A stretch of DNA of 60,705 nucleotides from Candidatus Zhuqueibacterota bacterium (lineage in GTDB: Bacteria > Zhuqueibacterota > Zhuqueibacteria > Zhuqueibacterales > Zhuqueibacteraceae), in the NCBI GenBank assembly GCA_022616415.1, contig JAKEEU010000327.1, positions 1 to 60,705 of the forward strand, given 5' to 3'. A program made the translations under genes and the position numbers. Shown here piece by piece: positions 35,828-44,849 of this stretch (position 1 is its first letter; the number at the start of each line of letters is the position of its first letter). The notes under the pieces are model-generated. The model saw nothing but the letters and a program-made list of their open reading frames with translations, searched no databases and was not told where the DNA came from.

Positions 35828-36469
35828 ATGTTTCGCCTCATCTCTCTTCTCGGCCTTCTCGGCATCACCGCCGCCATTGTTTGGGCCATCCGTTCCCAGC
35901 TCATTCAACTGGCAGGAACGAAACAAACGCTGCGGCAGCAGAGCCTTGACATTGCCAACAACCTGCGGCAATGGCGCTCGCTCTCGATGCCGGCGCAGTT
36001 GAACACGCTGATGCGCTTTTTTTATTTGGCGACGCTCGGCAGCGTTCTCCTTTTGGCCATAACCGGTTTTCTGCCGGTTATTATTTTCGGTGCGGCGATT
36101 TCAAATATCGCGCTGATCCTGCATCTCTTGTTAGCTCCGATTTTTGCCATCGGCATCACCGCGCTGGCGTTATTTTGGGCGCAACGCCATCGTTTTAACC
36201 AAGCCGATTGGGAACACTTGCGGCAATGGTTTCGCAAAGAGAAATCCGCCGCGCCGCAAGAGAATCCGAATGCCTGGCAAAAAATATGTTTCTGGTTGAG
36301 TCTGCTACTTGCCGTGCCGGTGATCGTTTCGACCGTTTTGATGATGTATCCATTTTATGGCACCGCCGGACAGGAAGCGCTTCTCAACTGGCATGGCTAC
36401 GCGGGGTTGTTGCTGCTGGCGGTTGTGGTGCTGCATATTTATTTTGTTCTGGCAAATAAACGTGAATAG
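35828..36469 (+). CDS. Membrane cytochrome b-like subunit
   Basis: 213 residues from MFRLISLLGLLG (35828). Four or five membrane helices: FRLISLLGLLGITAAIVWAI, LATLGSVLLLAITGFLPV, ISNIALILHLLLAPIFAIG, FWLSLLLAVPVIVSTVLMM and AGLLLLAVVVLHIYFVL. Histidines within or next to helices (ILHLLL, NWHGYAG, VLHIYF) suit b-heme ligation, as in FdnI/cytochrome b561-type proteins. It follows the seven-heme cytochrome and probably links it to the quinone pool. The upstream 63 bp of frame are repeat-derived. Confidence 0.75.
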   Translation: MFRLISLLGLLGITAAIVWAIRSQLIQLAGTKQTLRQQSLDIANNLRQWRSLSMPAQLNTLMRFFYLATLGSVLLLAITGFLPVIIFGAAISNIALILHLLLAPIFAIGITALALFWAQRHRFNQADWEHLRQWFRKEKSAAPQENPNAWQKICFWLSLLLAVPVIVSTVLMMYPFYGTAGQEALLNWHGYAGLLLLAVVVLHIYFVLANKRE

Positions 36470-36550
36470 CGTAGCGCAGACTTCCCCCGCCGCAGCGGGG
36501 CAACGAACCAGGCTGGAAGCCTGGGCTACAAATTTTCTAAGGATGATACC

Positions 36551-37276
36551 ATGAACGTTGAAGACATGAGTGCAAAATTTGCAAAGCTGTTCGATCACTC
36601 GATCATCCGCCCGGATGCGACCCGAGAAGATGTGGCCAAATTTGCAGAAACTGCAGCAAGGCTGCAAACCGCCACGCTAACCGTTCAGCCGCACTACATT
36701 CGGTTTGCTGCCGACCTGTTGAAGCAATCCGGAGTTCATTTAGGAACGGTGGTGGGCTTCCCACATGGAAACGAAACGTCGGCGATGAAAGAATACCAAG
36801 CCAAAGCGGTTCTTGATCTTGGAGCGGAAGAGATCGACATGGTCATGAATATTCCTGCGCTCAAAAATGGCGAAGAAAAATTGTTTATTGAGGATGTTAC
36901 AGGCGTGGTCAGAGCGGCAGAAGGCGTTAAAGTTAAAGTCATTACGGAAAACTGTTACCTAACACAGGATGAAAAACGGCGGGCTTGCAAATGGATTGCC
37001 CAGGCCGGCGCGCATTTTGTGAAGACTTCGACAGCTTATGCCGATGGCGGCGCGACGCTGGATGATGTTCGGCTCATGTATCAAGCCGTGGAAGGGAGAT
37101 GCCATGTGAAAGCCGCCGGAGGTATTCGGAAAATAGAAGAGATTCTGGAATACTTAAAAGCCGGCGCCCGGCGTTTTGGCTCGACCCGCTCTGATCAATT
37201 CGTTCGCGCATTTCAAGAACTGTCTGATGATAAAAAGGAAGTATTCGGCGAGTTCTTGATTGACTTGCCTGTATAG
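36551..37276 (+). CDS. deoC: Deoxyribose-phosphate aldolase
   Basis: 241 residues. The class I aldolase TIM barrel of DeoC shows the substrate lid VVGFPHGNET and AEEIDMVMNI. The Schiff-base lysine lies in HFVKTSTAYADGGAT, and the proton-relay lysine in VKAAGGIR. The tail FGSTRSDQF binds phosphate. It splits 2-deoxyribose-5-phosphate to glyceraldehyde-3-phosphate and acetaldehyde. RBS AAGGAT. Neighbours are unrelated (cytochrome b upstream, lipoprotein downstream). It stands as a single gene after a short GC-rich repeat (36478-36535). Confidence 0.95.
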   Translation: MNVEDMSAKFAKLFDHSIIRPDATREDVAKFAETAARLQTATLTVQPHYIRFAADLLKQSGVHLGTVVGFPHGNETSAMKEYQAKAVLDLGAEEIDMVMNIPALKNGEEKLFIEDVTGVVRAAEGVKVKVITENCYLTQDEKRRACKWIAQAGAHFVKTSTAYADGGATLDDVRLMYQAVEGRCHVKAAGGIRKIEEILEYLKAGARRFGSTRSDQFVRAFQELSDDKKEVFGEFLIDLPV

Positions 37277-37316
37277 TATTACTCTGGAAAAACTATCATG
37301 ACCGCGAAGATTTTTA

Positions 37317-37387
37317 CACCACAAAGATACAAAGCTCACAAAGAAAAACAATTGGATTTTCTTTGTGTCCTTTGTGCCTTTGTGGTG
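37317..37387. repeat. CACAAAG-type hairpin repeat, copy 2
   Basis: A near copy of 14205-14275: CACCACAAAGATACAAAGC against CTTTGTGCCTTTGTGGTG. It lies between deoC and the lipoprotein gene and could act as a terminator-like hairpin. Confidence 0.8.
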
Positions 37388-37458
37388 AAGTTTGGTTGCG
37401 GCCAAAGCCGCGCTACGATTTGCTTCACGCATTAACTTTTAACGAGGAGAGAATTCCA

Positions 37459-38352
37459 ATGATGACCAAAAATGTCAAAATCAATCTGTGTTTGCTCACC
37501 GTCCTGCTCATGGCTTTTGGTCTGCTCGTGATAGGATGCAGCAAAAAAGAATCATCTGAGCAGAGCACGACGACGGCGCAGCAAGCCGAGCAGCCCGCGG
37601 CTGATACGGCGAGCATGACTGCTGAGGAGCCGGCAGCTACACCGGCGGAAACTCAACCCGCTACTGCGCCAACGCAAGCTGAGACGAAAAACGCGCAGCC
37701 GGCGGACCAAGAAACTGCCGTGCAGCCCGCCGCTACGACCGCCGAAGTAAACATGGTGCCCATCGATATCAAACTGCCCAAGCCCATGTTCATCGGCACG
37801 CCTTCAAACATGCAAGTGCCCAATCTGGAAAAACCGCTGGGCAAGCCGCGCCCGCCGTTTTTAGCGGCGGAGGGCACGACGAATGTCGCGCTGGGAAAAC
37901 CGGTGAAAAGCTCTGATGAAGCGCCCGTGATTGGCGAGATCAAAATGATCATCGATGGCGACAAGGAAGCCGGTGACGGCAGTTATGTCGAGCTTGGCCC
38001 CTTTGTGCAAAATGTCACCATCGATCTGGGCAAGAAGCATAATATCTATGCCATTGTGGTTTGGCATTACCACAAACAACCTCGCGTCTACTATGATATG
38101 ATCGTCCAGGTCGCCGATGATCCGAATTTCACCAGCAATGTCACAACCTTGTATAACAATGATCTCGACAACTCGGCGAAAATGGGCGTGGGCACGGATA
38201 AGCATTACGTGGAGACGTCCGAAGGCAGATTGATCGATGGTAAAGGTGTTCAGGCGCGCTACGTCCGCCTTTACAGCAACGGCAACAACAATGATGACCT
38301 GAATCATTATATCGAGGTCGAAGTTTACGGCAAGCCTGCCGGCGCCATCTAA
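37459..38352 (+). CDS. Lipoprotein with Ala/Thr/Pro/Gln linker and discoidin-like C-terminal domain
   Basis: 297 residues from MMTKNVKINL (37459; GAGGAGA upstream). The signal ends in lipobox LVIGC. A low-complexity linker (~residues 35-95) rich in Ala, Thr, Pro, Glu and Gln follows, as in surface-exposed lipoproteins. The last ~160 residues form an F5/8-type (discoidin) sandwich: NVALGKPVKSS, MIIDGDKEAGDGSYVELG, VTIDLGKKHNIYAIVVWHYH, ARYVRLYSNG and HYIEVEVYG. Such domains bind carbohydrate or surfaces. It may help hold sugars at the cell surface. The gene is followed directly by a hairpin array. Confidence 0.8.
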   Translation: MMTKNVKINLCLLTVLLMAFGLLVIGCSKKESSEQSTTTAQQAEQPAADTASMTAEEPAATPAETQPATAPTQAETKNAQPADQETAVQPAATTAEVNMVPIDIKLPKPMFIGTPSNMQVPNLEKPLGKPRPPFLAAEGTTNVALGKPVKSSDEAPVIGEIKMIIDGDKEAGDGSYVELGPFVQNVTIDLGKKHNIYAIVVWHYHKQPRVYYDMIVQVADDPNFTSNVTTLYNNDLDNSAKMGVGTDKHYVETSEGRLIDGKGVQARYVRLYSNGNNNDDLNHYIEVEVYGKPAGAI

Positions 38353-38353
38353 A

Positions 38354-38512
38354 ACTTGGATTGCCGGAGTGTTGGATTGATGGAGTAGTGAATTGCTGGA
38401 GTAATGGATTGATGGAGTAATGGAGTAATGGAATTCCCAATGCTCCAGCAATCCAGCGAACCAACAATCCAGCAATCCAACAATCCAGCGATCCAGCGAT
38501 CCATTACTCCTT
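38354..38512. repeat. GGATTGAT/GGAGTAAT hairpin array, copy 2
   Basis: Left arm: repeated GGATTGATGGAGTA(A/G)TG units. Right arm: TCCAGCAATCCAGC, CAACAATCCAGCAATCC and CCATTACTCC. It lies in the 160 bp between the lipoprotein stop and the Agl23 start, so the latter has no Shine-Dalgarno of its own. Confidence 0.8.
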
Positions 38513-38515
38513 CGC

Positions 38516-40135
38516 ATGATGCCAATGTTGACCGGACATCGCCTCATTCTACCGTTCGCGCTGATTTTGGCAACAACGGCAGCCGCCTTGGCGCTGCGCT
38601 TGCCGCGGTTGGAACAGCGTCCCATGCACGGTGACGAGGCGGTCCACGCCATCAAATTCGGCGTGCTGCTGGAAGAAGGATTCTATCGCTACGACCGCTT
38701 CGAATATCACGGCCCGACACTGAACTACCTGACGCTGATTCCGGCTTGGCTCAGCTCCGCGCGAATGCTCACCGAAGTGAGTGAATGGACTTTGCGCATC
38801 GTGCCGGTTTTCTTTGGAACGTTGCTGGTTCTGCTGCCGGTGCTGTTGATGGATGGCTTGGGCAAATCAGCCGTGATCGTCGCCTCAATCCTGACAGCGA
38901 TATCACCGGCGATGGCTTACTACAGCCGCTACTACATTCAGGAAATGCTCCTGGTGTGTTTTACCTTTGGCGTCATCGCTTGTGCCTATCGTTACACCCA
39001 GAGCAAAAAACTCGGGTGGGCTTTATCAATCGGGATTTTCCTGGGTCTGATGCACGCGACGAAGGAAACTTGCGTCATCGCTTGGGGCGCGATGCTCCTG
39101 GCGTTTGCTCTCACCTTCGCGTTGCGGCGCAAAGAGGAAAATTCGCACAGTTTCATCGCCAGCTTGAAAGCCACCAATCCCTGGCATGTCGTCGCGGCGG
39201 TGGCGGTGGCGGGTGTGGTGTCGGCGATGTTTTACTCATCCTTCTTTGCCAATGCCAAGGGTGTGCTGGATTCCATTTTGACCTACAAAACTTATCTCAG
39301 TCGCGCCGGTCACAATGAGGTACACATTCATCCCTGGCATTATTATCTCAACATTCTCGCCTACTTTCGCATTGGCAATAATTCTGTCTGGAGCGAAGCG
39401 TTGATTCTCATTTTGGCAGCGGTTGGTTTCGTTGTGGCCACGCGAAAGAAAGTTTTTGACGGGATCGACGATCACTTGCTGTGCTTCATCGCCTTCTACA
39501 CTTTCTTTATGACTGCCGTTTATTCAATCATCCCCTACAAAACGCCGTGGAATCTGATCAGCTTTTTGCATGGCATGATTCTGTTGGCCGGTGTTGGCGC
39601 GGTAGCGATGATGAAGACGTTGTCCAACAAGTTTGTGCGAATAGCTGTCATAACATTGATTATCGCCGGCGGCGTGCATTTGGTGTGGCAGGCCTATCTA
39701 GCCAATTACAAATATTACGAGAATCCGGCCAATCCATACGTTTACGCGCATCCCCTCAATGACACTTTCAAGATGGTCAGACGCGTTGAAGCAATCGCGC
39801 CGGCGCATCCGGATGGCCGCAACTTGTACATCCAAGTGATTTGTCCTGACGATGATTATTGGCCTTTGCCGTGGTATTTGCGCTCTTTTACCCATATCGG
39901 TTGGTGGAATCAGGTTGACGCGAACGTGCCCGCCGCGCCCCTCATTATCGCCTCTCCGAAAGTCGAGCCGGCTCTCATGAGAAAACTATATGAGCTGCCG
40001 CCGCCAGGGCAGAGGCATCTTTATGTTCCTCTCTTCGACACCTATACGGAATTGCGGCCGCGGATTGAGTTGCGCGGCTATGTAAGGAAGGATCTGTGGG
40101 ATCGATTTCAGGAGTCAGTAATCAGTGACCAGTGA
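38516..40135 (+). CDS. Agl23/TIGR03663-type membrane glycosyltransferase (GT39-like)
   Basis: 539 residues with about ten hydrophobic helices. The N-terminal loop MHGDEAVHAIKFGVLLEEG holds the acidic pair typical of lipid-linked-sugar glycosyltransferases of the GT-C fold. GPTLNYLTLIPAW and YYSRYYIQEMLL follow, as in TIGR03663 proteins. It probably transfers a sugar from a polyprenyl phosphate in the membrane. The GT2 gene at 41242 could make such a donor. The last residues (ESVISDQ) come from a short CAGTGATCAG-like repeat, and the stop overlaps apbE by 11 bp. Confidence 0.8.
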   Translation: MMPMLTGHRLILPFALILATTAAALALRLPRLEQRPMHGDEAVHAIKFGVLLEEGFYRYDRFEYHGPTLNYLTLIPAWLSSARMLTEVSEWTLRIVPVFFGTLLVLLPVLLMDGLGKSAVIVASILTAISPAMAYYSRYYIQEMLLVCFTFGVIACAYRYTQSKKLGWALSIGIFLGLMHATKETCVIAWGAMLLAFALTFALRRKEENSHSFIASLKATNPWHVVAAVAVAGVVSAMFYSSFFANAKGVLDSILTYKTYLSRAGHNEVHIHPWHYYLNILAYFRIGNNSVWSEALILILAAVGFVVATRKKVFDGIDDHLLCFIAFYTFFMTAVYSIIPYKTPWNLISFLHGMILLAGVGAVAMMKTLSNKFVRIAVITLIIAGGVHLVWQAYLANYKYYENPANPYVYAHPLNDTFKMVRRVEAIAPAHPDGRNLYIQVICPDDDYWPLPWYLRSFTHIGWWNQVDANVPAAPLIIASPKVEPALMRKLYELPPPGQRHLYVPLFDTYTELRPRIELRGYVRKDLWDRFQESVISDQ

Positions 40136-41144
40136 TCAGCAACAAGTAACCAGCAACCAAATGAATCAAGTTGCGCAAAACCTCGACATCATTCCCAGCG
40201 CTGGCAGCGCGATTCCCGAGATGCATCGCTTTGCTCACCAAGCAATGGCGACGATTTATGAGATCTTCATCGTGAACGAAGATGCCGGCTACGCCCAACA
40301 GGCGGCGCAGGAGGCGTTTGATGAGCTTGACCGCCTCGAGCAGGAGTTGAGTCGATTTATTGAAAATAGCGACATCTCGCGCCTCAATCATCTCGCCGCC
40401 AATCAGCCTTTGCGCATCGGCCTCGACGCCTTCGAATGCCTCAAGCTTGCCGCGCGCATCTTCGACGAGACCAACGGCGCCTTTGATGTGACGGTTGGGC
40501 CGTTGATGAAATGTTGGCTGAACCCCGACAAAACTTTGCGCACGCCTTCTCCGGAAGAACTGGAGGTGGCGCGTCGCAATATCGGCATGCAACTTCTGGA
40601 ATTGAATGAATCACAGTATACTGTCATGTTGAAGTCAAGTCCGGTGCATATCGACCTCGGCGCTATTGGCAAAGGGTATGCGGTTGATGTGTTGACCAAG
40701 TTGTTGTTGGAGTGGGATATCGATACGGCTTTGATTCACGGCGGGACGAGCTCCGTATTCGCGCTTGGCTCTCCGCCAGGGAAAAACGGTTGGCCCCTCA
40801 CCTTGAGCAGTCCAACGAATCGCCAAAAGACCCTGGCGCGTCTTCATTTGCGCAACCAGGCCGTGAGCGGATCAGGATTGCAAAAAGGGCAGCACATCAT
40901 CAACCCTCGGACGGCGAAACCATTGCAGGGCAAACACGCGTCCTGGGCCATCGCGCCGCAGGCTGCCACCACGGATGCCATCTCCACGGCCTTTATGATC
41001 ATGACGCCGGAAGAGATTGAAGAATACTGCAAACAACATCCGGAAGTGCGGGCTATGATTTTTTTAGCAGACGAGGATGTCGAGGGGGAGCAAGTAAAAA
41101 TTTTGCGCTATGGGTCTTGGAAAGAGAATGAGGCATTAACGTAA
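40125..41144 (+). CDS. apbE: FAD:protein FMN transferase
   Basis: 339 residues. ApbE features: MATIYEIFI at the start of the fold, FDVTVGPLM, VHIDLGAIGKGYAVDVL, TALIHGGTSSVFALG, GQHIINPRTAKPLQG and ATTDAISTAFMIM, including the acidic metal site. It attaches FMN to target flavoproteins outside the cytosol. No clear signal peptide is seen, because the first ~13 residues (MTSDQQQVTSNQ) translate a CAGTGATCAGCAACAAG repeat. The true start may be the methionine at MNQVAQ. Its flavoprotein client is not obvious here. The electron-transfer genes at 33.7-36.5 kb are the nearest redox genes. Confidence 0.9.
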   Translation: MTSDQQQVTSNQMNQVAQNLDIIPSAGSAIPEMHRFAHQAMATIYEIFIVNEDAGYAQQAAQEAFDELDRLEQELSRFIENSDISRLNHLAANQPLRIGLDAFECLKLAARIFDETNGAFDVTVGPLMKCWLNPDKTLRTPSPEELEVARRNIGMQLLELNESQYTVMLKSSPVHIDLGAIGKGYAVDVLTKLLLEWDIDTALIHGGTSSVFALGSPPGKNGWPLTLSSPTNRQKTLARLHLRNQAVSGSGLQKGQHIINPRTAKPLQGKHASWAIAPQAATTDAISTAFMIMTPEEIEEYCKQHPEVRAMIFLADEDVEGEQVKILRYGSWKENEALT

Positions 41145-41241
41145 CGCAGACTGCCAGTCTGCAAAATAGCCGCTGGCTGCTTTTTATCCGTTGGACAATT
41201 CTTTATGATTGCCGCTCGTGCGTGTTGTGATTTTTGTCGCT

Positions 41242-41964
41242 CTACTCTTTCTTTAAAGCTTGTTTAATGTCTCTCAGCTCGCGCCAGATCTGCTTGGTGC
41301 TCCGTGTGCGCAACAAGCGGCTGTCGCGGTCGCAAGTCCACGCGATGGGAAATTCTTTGATGCGGTAACCTTTGCGCAAGGCCCGCAAGATGATTTCCAC
41401 ATCGAATATGAAGCCATTCGTCATGCACTCGTCGTAAAGCTTATGCGCGATATCGCCCCGATAGATCTTGAACCCGCATTGCGTATCGGTGAGGTACGGC
41501 GGAATTTTCATCCAACGGAAGATCATCCACCGGAAAATCCTGGCCGTCAGTCGCCGATACCAGATTTGCGGTCTTTGAATCTTGCTTTCGGCGAGCCGGC
41601 GGGAGCCATGCGCGATTTCGCCAGCACCGCTTTTGAGCAACTGCAATCCGCGCAGAGCATTGCTATACGGCACGCAAAGCCCGCTGTCGGCAAACATAAT
41701 GTATTCACCCTGTGCCGCTCTGACGCCCTCACGGATGGCGAAACCTTTGCCCATATTTTGATTATACCGAATCACCTTCAGTTGCATGCTCGGCGCCACC
41801 TCAACACTTTTTGCCACAGCGGCAGTGCCGTCCCGGCTGCCGTCATCGACGACGATAATTTCACCCGACAAGCGCTGGCTTGCTAAAAACGCCGCGGCCG
41901 CTTGAATGTCCCGCGCGATCTTTTGGCGCTCTTCAAAGACAGGAATGATGATGGATAAATCCAT
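41242..41964 (-). CDS. Family 2 glycosyltransferase (dolichyl/polyprenyl-phosphate sugar synthase-like)
   Basis: 240 residues from MDLSIIIPVFEERQKI (41964); the longer frame to 42033 is repeat-derived. The GT-A fold shows GEIIVVDDGSRDGTAAV, RYNQNMGKGFAIREG and MFADSGLCVP (DxD-like position as ADSG). The C-terminal DTQCGFKIYRGDIA and FDVEIILRALRKGYRIKEFP are typical of DPM1/Alg5-like enzymes. It would charge a polyprenyl phosphate with a sugar, a likely donor for the Agl23-type transferase on the other strand. Confidence 0.85.
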   Translation of the reverse strand: MDLSIIIPVFEERQKIARDIQAAAAFLASQRLSGEIIVVDDGSRDGTAAVAKSVEVAPSMQLKVIRYNQNMGKGFAIREGVRAAQGEYIMFADSGLCVPYSNALRGLQLLKSGAGEIAHGSRRLAESKIQRPQIWYRRLTARIFRWMIFRWMKIPPYLTDTQCGFKIYRGDIAHKLYDECMTNGFIFDVEIILRALRKGYRIKEFPIAWTCDRDSRLLRTRSTKQIWRELRDIKQALKKE

Positions 41965-42016
41965 TGACTTTACTTTTTTGATTCTGAATTCGTTTGATGG
42001 TTGATAAAAAATTTTC

Positions 42017-42083
42017 CCAACGGATAGAAACAACGCAACAGATAAAAAATCTGTTCATCCGTTGCGTTGTTTCTATCTGTTGG
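42017..42083. repeat. CCAACGGAT hairpin repeat, copy 3 (both arms)
   Basis: The left arm CCAACGGATAGAAACAACG and the right arm CGTTGTTTCTATCTGTTGG are nearly perfect complements, with an inner CAACAGAT/ATCCGTTG pairing. It sits in the divergent space between the GT2 (minus) and SDR (plus) genes. Confidence 0.85.
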
Positions 42084-42118
42084 GGGTTTTATAAATCTGT
42101 TGGACTGCAACTATTATC

Positions 42119-42952
42119 GTGGACTATGATAACAAAATAATTCTTCACTTGCCAGTGCAATCATTGAATGGAAAAATTCTGGTGATCATCGGCGGCACGA
42201 GCGGCATTGGGCTTTCTGCGGCCTCCGCTTTCATTGCCAGAGGCGCCAAAGTCGTCGCCGTCGGGCGCGAAGATGAGAATGTCGAAAAGGCGCAACGGCT
42301 GCTGGGTAATGCCGCTTTGGTTTTTGCCGGCGAGGCGACGAATTCTGGCACTGCCCCTCGCGCCATCGCCGAAGCCCGACAACACTTGGGCGGATTTCAT
42401 GGACTTTATCACGTTGCCGGTGGAAGCGGACGGAAAATGGGTGACGGCCCGCTGCATGAAATGACCGATGCCGGATTGGAAGCAACGATGCGGCTCAATT
42501 TTTACTCGTTGGTTTATTCCAATCGCGCGGCGGTGAAGGCTTTTATGGAACAGGGTTCCGGCGGCAGCATTTTAAATATGGGCTCGGTGCTGGGGTTTTC
42601 GCCGTCACCAAAGCATTTTGCCACCCACGCTTATGCCGCGGCCAAAGCAGCTATCGTCGGATTCACCAAGTCAATCGCTGCCTATTATGCGCCATACAAC
42701 ATTCGCATCAATGTCATCGCGCCGGCGCTCACTGAAACGCCGATGTCTCAACGCGCCGCCAACGATGCGAAGATTTTGACATACATCAGAACCAAACAAC
42801 CTTTGGACGGAGGCCGCATCGGAGCGCCGCAGGATCTCGAGGAAGCGGCGGCGTACTTCATGTCCGATGGCTCGCGTTTTGTCACCGGACAAGTATTGGC
42901 GATTGACGGCGGTTGGATGATCAGCGAAGGGCAGCACAACTTCTTGACGTGA
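42119..42952 (+). CDS. Short-chain dehydrogenase/reductase
   Basis: 277 residues with GTG as the only usable start (42119). The NAD(P) motif is VIIGGTSGIGLSAA. The catalytic Ser lies in ILNMGSVLG, Tyr-x3-Lys in AYAAAKAA, then NVIAPALTETPM and FVTGQVLAIDGGW. A classical SDR for a sugar, sterol or keto-acid substrate. Followed by a ROK kinase and a SIS protein on the same strand, separated by a hairpin array, so the trio may form a sugar-processing unit. Confidence 0.9.
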   Translation: MDYDNKIILHLPVQSLNGKILVIIGGTSGIGLSAASAFIARGAKVVAVGREDENVEKAQRLLGNAALVFAGEATNSGTAPRAIAEARQHLGGFHGLYHVAGGSGRKMGDGPLHEMTDAGLEATMRLNFYSLVYSNRAAVKAFMEQGSGGSILNMGSVLGFSPSPKHFATHAYAAAKAAIVGFTKSIAAYYAPYNIRINVIAPALTETPMSQRAANDAKILTYIRTKQPLDGGRIGAPQDLEEAAAYFMSDGSRFVTGQVLAIDGGWMISEGQHNFLT

Positions 42953-43048
42953 TGAAATAATGGATTATTGGAGTAATGGATTATTGGAGTAATGGACTTT
43001 TGGATTATTGGAACTTCTAGAAACCAGTAATCCAATACTCCGGTAATC
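42953..43048. repeat. GGATTGAT/GGAGTAAT hairpin array, copy 3
   Basis: Left arm: TGGATTATTGGAGTAATGG units. Right arm: CCAGTAATCCAATACTCCGG. Shorter than copies 1 and 2. Located between the SDR and ROK genes. Confidence 0.75.
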
Positions 43049-43065
43049 CGTGAGAACTTTCGATC

Positions 43066-43974
43066 ATGAACTTTGCCATCGGCATTGATCTCGGCGCGAC
43101 CAGTATCAAACTCGTTGCGGTCAACGAAGCTGGGATTGTTTTGGAACGCCGCACTGAGCACACGACTGAAATGGCGTGGGCAGAAAATATCAGAACGATG
43201 CTCGATGCGGTCGAATCCGGAATTGGCGCAGCGGCGACGTGGATTGGGTTGGCTGCTCCCGGCCTGGCGGCGCGCGATCATCGCGCCATCGCCTTTATGC
43301 CGAAGCGACTCAAAGGACTCGAAGGGCTCGATTGGACTAACTTCTTGGCGCGTTCGAATACGGTGACGGTGTTGAATGATGCGCAGGCGGCATTGTATGG
43401 CGAGCATTGGCTCGGTGCGGCGGCGAGTTTTGAAAATGCAATTCTGCTCACGTTGGGCACTGGCGTCGGAGGCGCCATTCTTTCACGCGGCCAACTCATG
43501 ACTGGAACGATTGGCCGCGCCGGCCATCTCGGGCATATCTGTTTGGATCCCAACGCGCCCAAGGATATCGTCAATATACCTGGCAGCATTGAAATGTTGA
43601 TGGGCGATTACAGCGTTGTTGCCAGAAGCCAAGGTCTATTTCATTCGACCAAAGAGCTCGTCGAGGCTCATCTTGCCGGTAATCAAAAGGCGACGGAGAT
43701 TTGGATGAAAGCGGTTTTTGCGCTCAGTTGCGCTATTGCTTCACTCATCAATGTTCTCGATCCCGAAGCGGTGATTATCGGCGGCGGCATCAGCCACGCT
43801 GGCGATGCACTTTTTGAACCGCTGCAAAAATTTATGAATGACGTGGAATGGCGTCCAGGCGGGCATTGCGTCAAGATCATACCGGCGCAGCTTGGCGATT
43901 GGGCCGGAGCTTTTGGCGCAGCGCGCTTTGCCATGCGACATGAAAGAAAAATAACGACGGCGTTTACAAAATGA
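43066..43974 (+). CDS. ROK-family sugar kinase/transcriptional protein (kinase-like)
   Basis: 302 residues. Phosphate-1 motif IGIDLGATSIKLVAVNE, phosphate-2 LTLGTGVGGAILSRG, adenosine motif PEAVIIGGGISHAG. ROK motif RAGHLGHICLD retains the histidine, but the following CxCGxxGC zinc-binding cluster is replaced by NIPGSIE. The lack of the cluster and of an HTH suggests a zinc-free kinase (glucokinase-like or N-acetyl-hexosamine kinase). The catalytic Asp sits in LNDAQAALYGE. The next gene is a SIS sugar-phosphate protein, which suits phosphorylation of an amino sugar followed by isomerisation or etherase chemistry. Confidence 0.85.
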   Translation: MNFAIGIDLGATSIKLVAVNEAGIVLERRTEHTTEMAWAENIRTMLDAVESGIGAAATWIGLAAPGLAARDHRAIAFMPKRLKGLEGLDWTNFLARSNTVTVLNDAQAALYGEHWLGAAASFENAILLTLGTGVGGAILSRGQLMTGTIGRAGHLGHICLDPNAPKDIVNIPGSIEMLMGDYSVVARSQGLFHSTKELVEAHLAGNQKATEIWMKAVFALSCAIASLINVLDPEAVIIGGGISHAGDALFEPLQKFMNDVEWRPGGHCVKIIPAQLGDWAGAFGAARFAMRHERKITTAFTK

Positions 43975-44027
43975 ATGAAATTATGAGAAGTAATTTTGCT
44001 CATTGCGAATAGTGAGACGAACACACC

Positions 44028-44828
44028 ATGAACTTGCAGAGACGACCGGCTTTTGAATATTTCAAAAAATGCCGCGAGCTGCTCGAGATTGTCGAAGGGC
44101 AATATGATCGCATCAACCTCGCCGCCGACTGGTTTGCGGAAACGATTCTGGCGGGGCGCATGGTGCATTTATTCGGCGCCGGCCACAGTCGCATTCTCGT
44201 CGAAGAAATGTGGCCGCGCTATGGCTCGTTTCCCGGTTTCAATCCCATTGTCGAGCTGTCCATGACGTTTCACAATCCAGTCGTGGGGCCGAACGGCCAG
44301 CGGCAAGCGATGTTCATTGAAAACGTCAGCGGCTTGGCCGAACGTATTTTGCGCAATTTTGTTCTGTCGCCCAGAGATTCGGCGCTCGTCATTTCCTCGG
44401 GCGGCTGCAACACCGTTCCGATTGAAATGGCAATGGGCTTCAAAGTGCGCGGCGTCAAGGTCGTTGCGCTCATCACCGCGAAGCATGCCGCAGCAAGCGT
44501 GAGCAAGCATCCCTCCGGCAAGAAACTGGCAGATTACGCGGATTTGATTCTCGACACCGGCGCGCCGATAGGTGATGCGATGGTCAAGATTGATCATCTC
44601 GAAACGCCGGTGGCGCCAGGCTCGACCGTGGGCGGATGCTTGCTGGTGAATGCCATCAAAGCCGAAGTCGCGCATCGACTCACGGCTGCCGGCAAACCGC
44701 CCAAAGTGCTCACCGCCGCATCGGTTGTGGGAGCAGAAAAATCCGCCGCCTTATTTGAAGCGGCTTATGATGAACACGCGTATCGGTTGAGCAAGCTGTA
44801 CGAAGGCTTTCGTGACAGCGGAGCTTGA
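44028..44828 (+). CDS. SIS-domain sugar-phosphate protein
   Basis: 266 residues. The SIS fold shows MVHLFGAGHSRILVEEMW, SALVISSGGCNTVPIEMAMG, VVALITAKHAA and DAMVKIDHLETPVAPGSTVG. It resembles the UPF0309/MurQ-side SIS proteins that bind phosphorylated amino sugars. Cytosolic, no HTH, so an enzyme and not an RpiR regulator. It lies 53 bp after the ROK kinase, and the pair probably acts on one sugar. Confidence 0.85.
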   Translation: MNLQRRPAFEYFKKCRELLEIVEGQYDRINLAADWFAETILAGRMVHLFGAGHSRILVEEMWPRYGSFPGFNPIVELSMTFHNPVVGPNGQRQAMFIENVSGLAERILRNFVLSPRDSALVISSGGCNTVPIEMAMGFKVRGVKVVALITAKHAAASVSKHPSGKKLADYADLILDTGAPIGDAMVKIDHLETPVAPGSTVGGCLLVNAIKAEVAHRLTAAGKPPKVLTAASVVGAEKSAALFEAAYDEHAYRLSKLYEGFRDSGA

Positions 44829-44849
44829 AAGCAATCCGATGTGAAAAAT

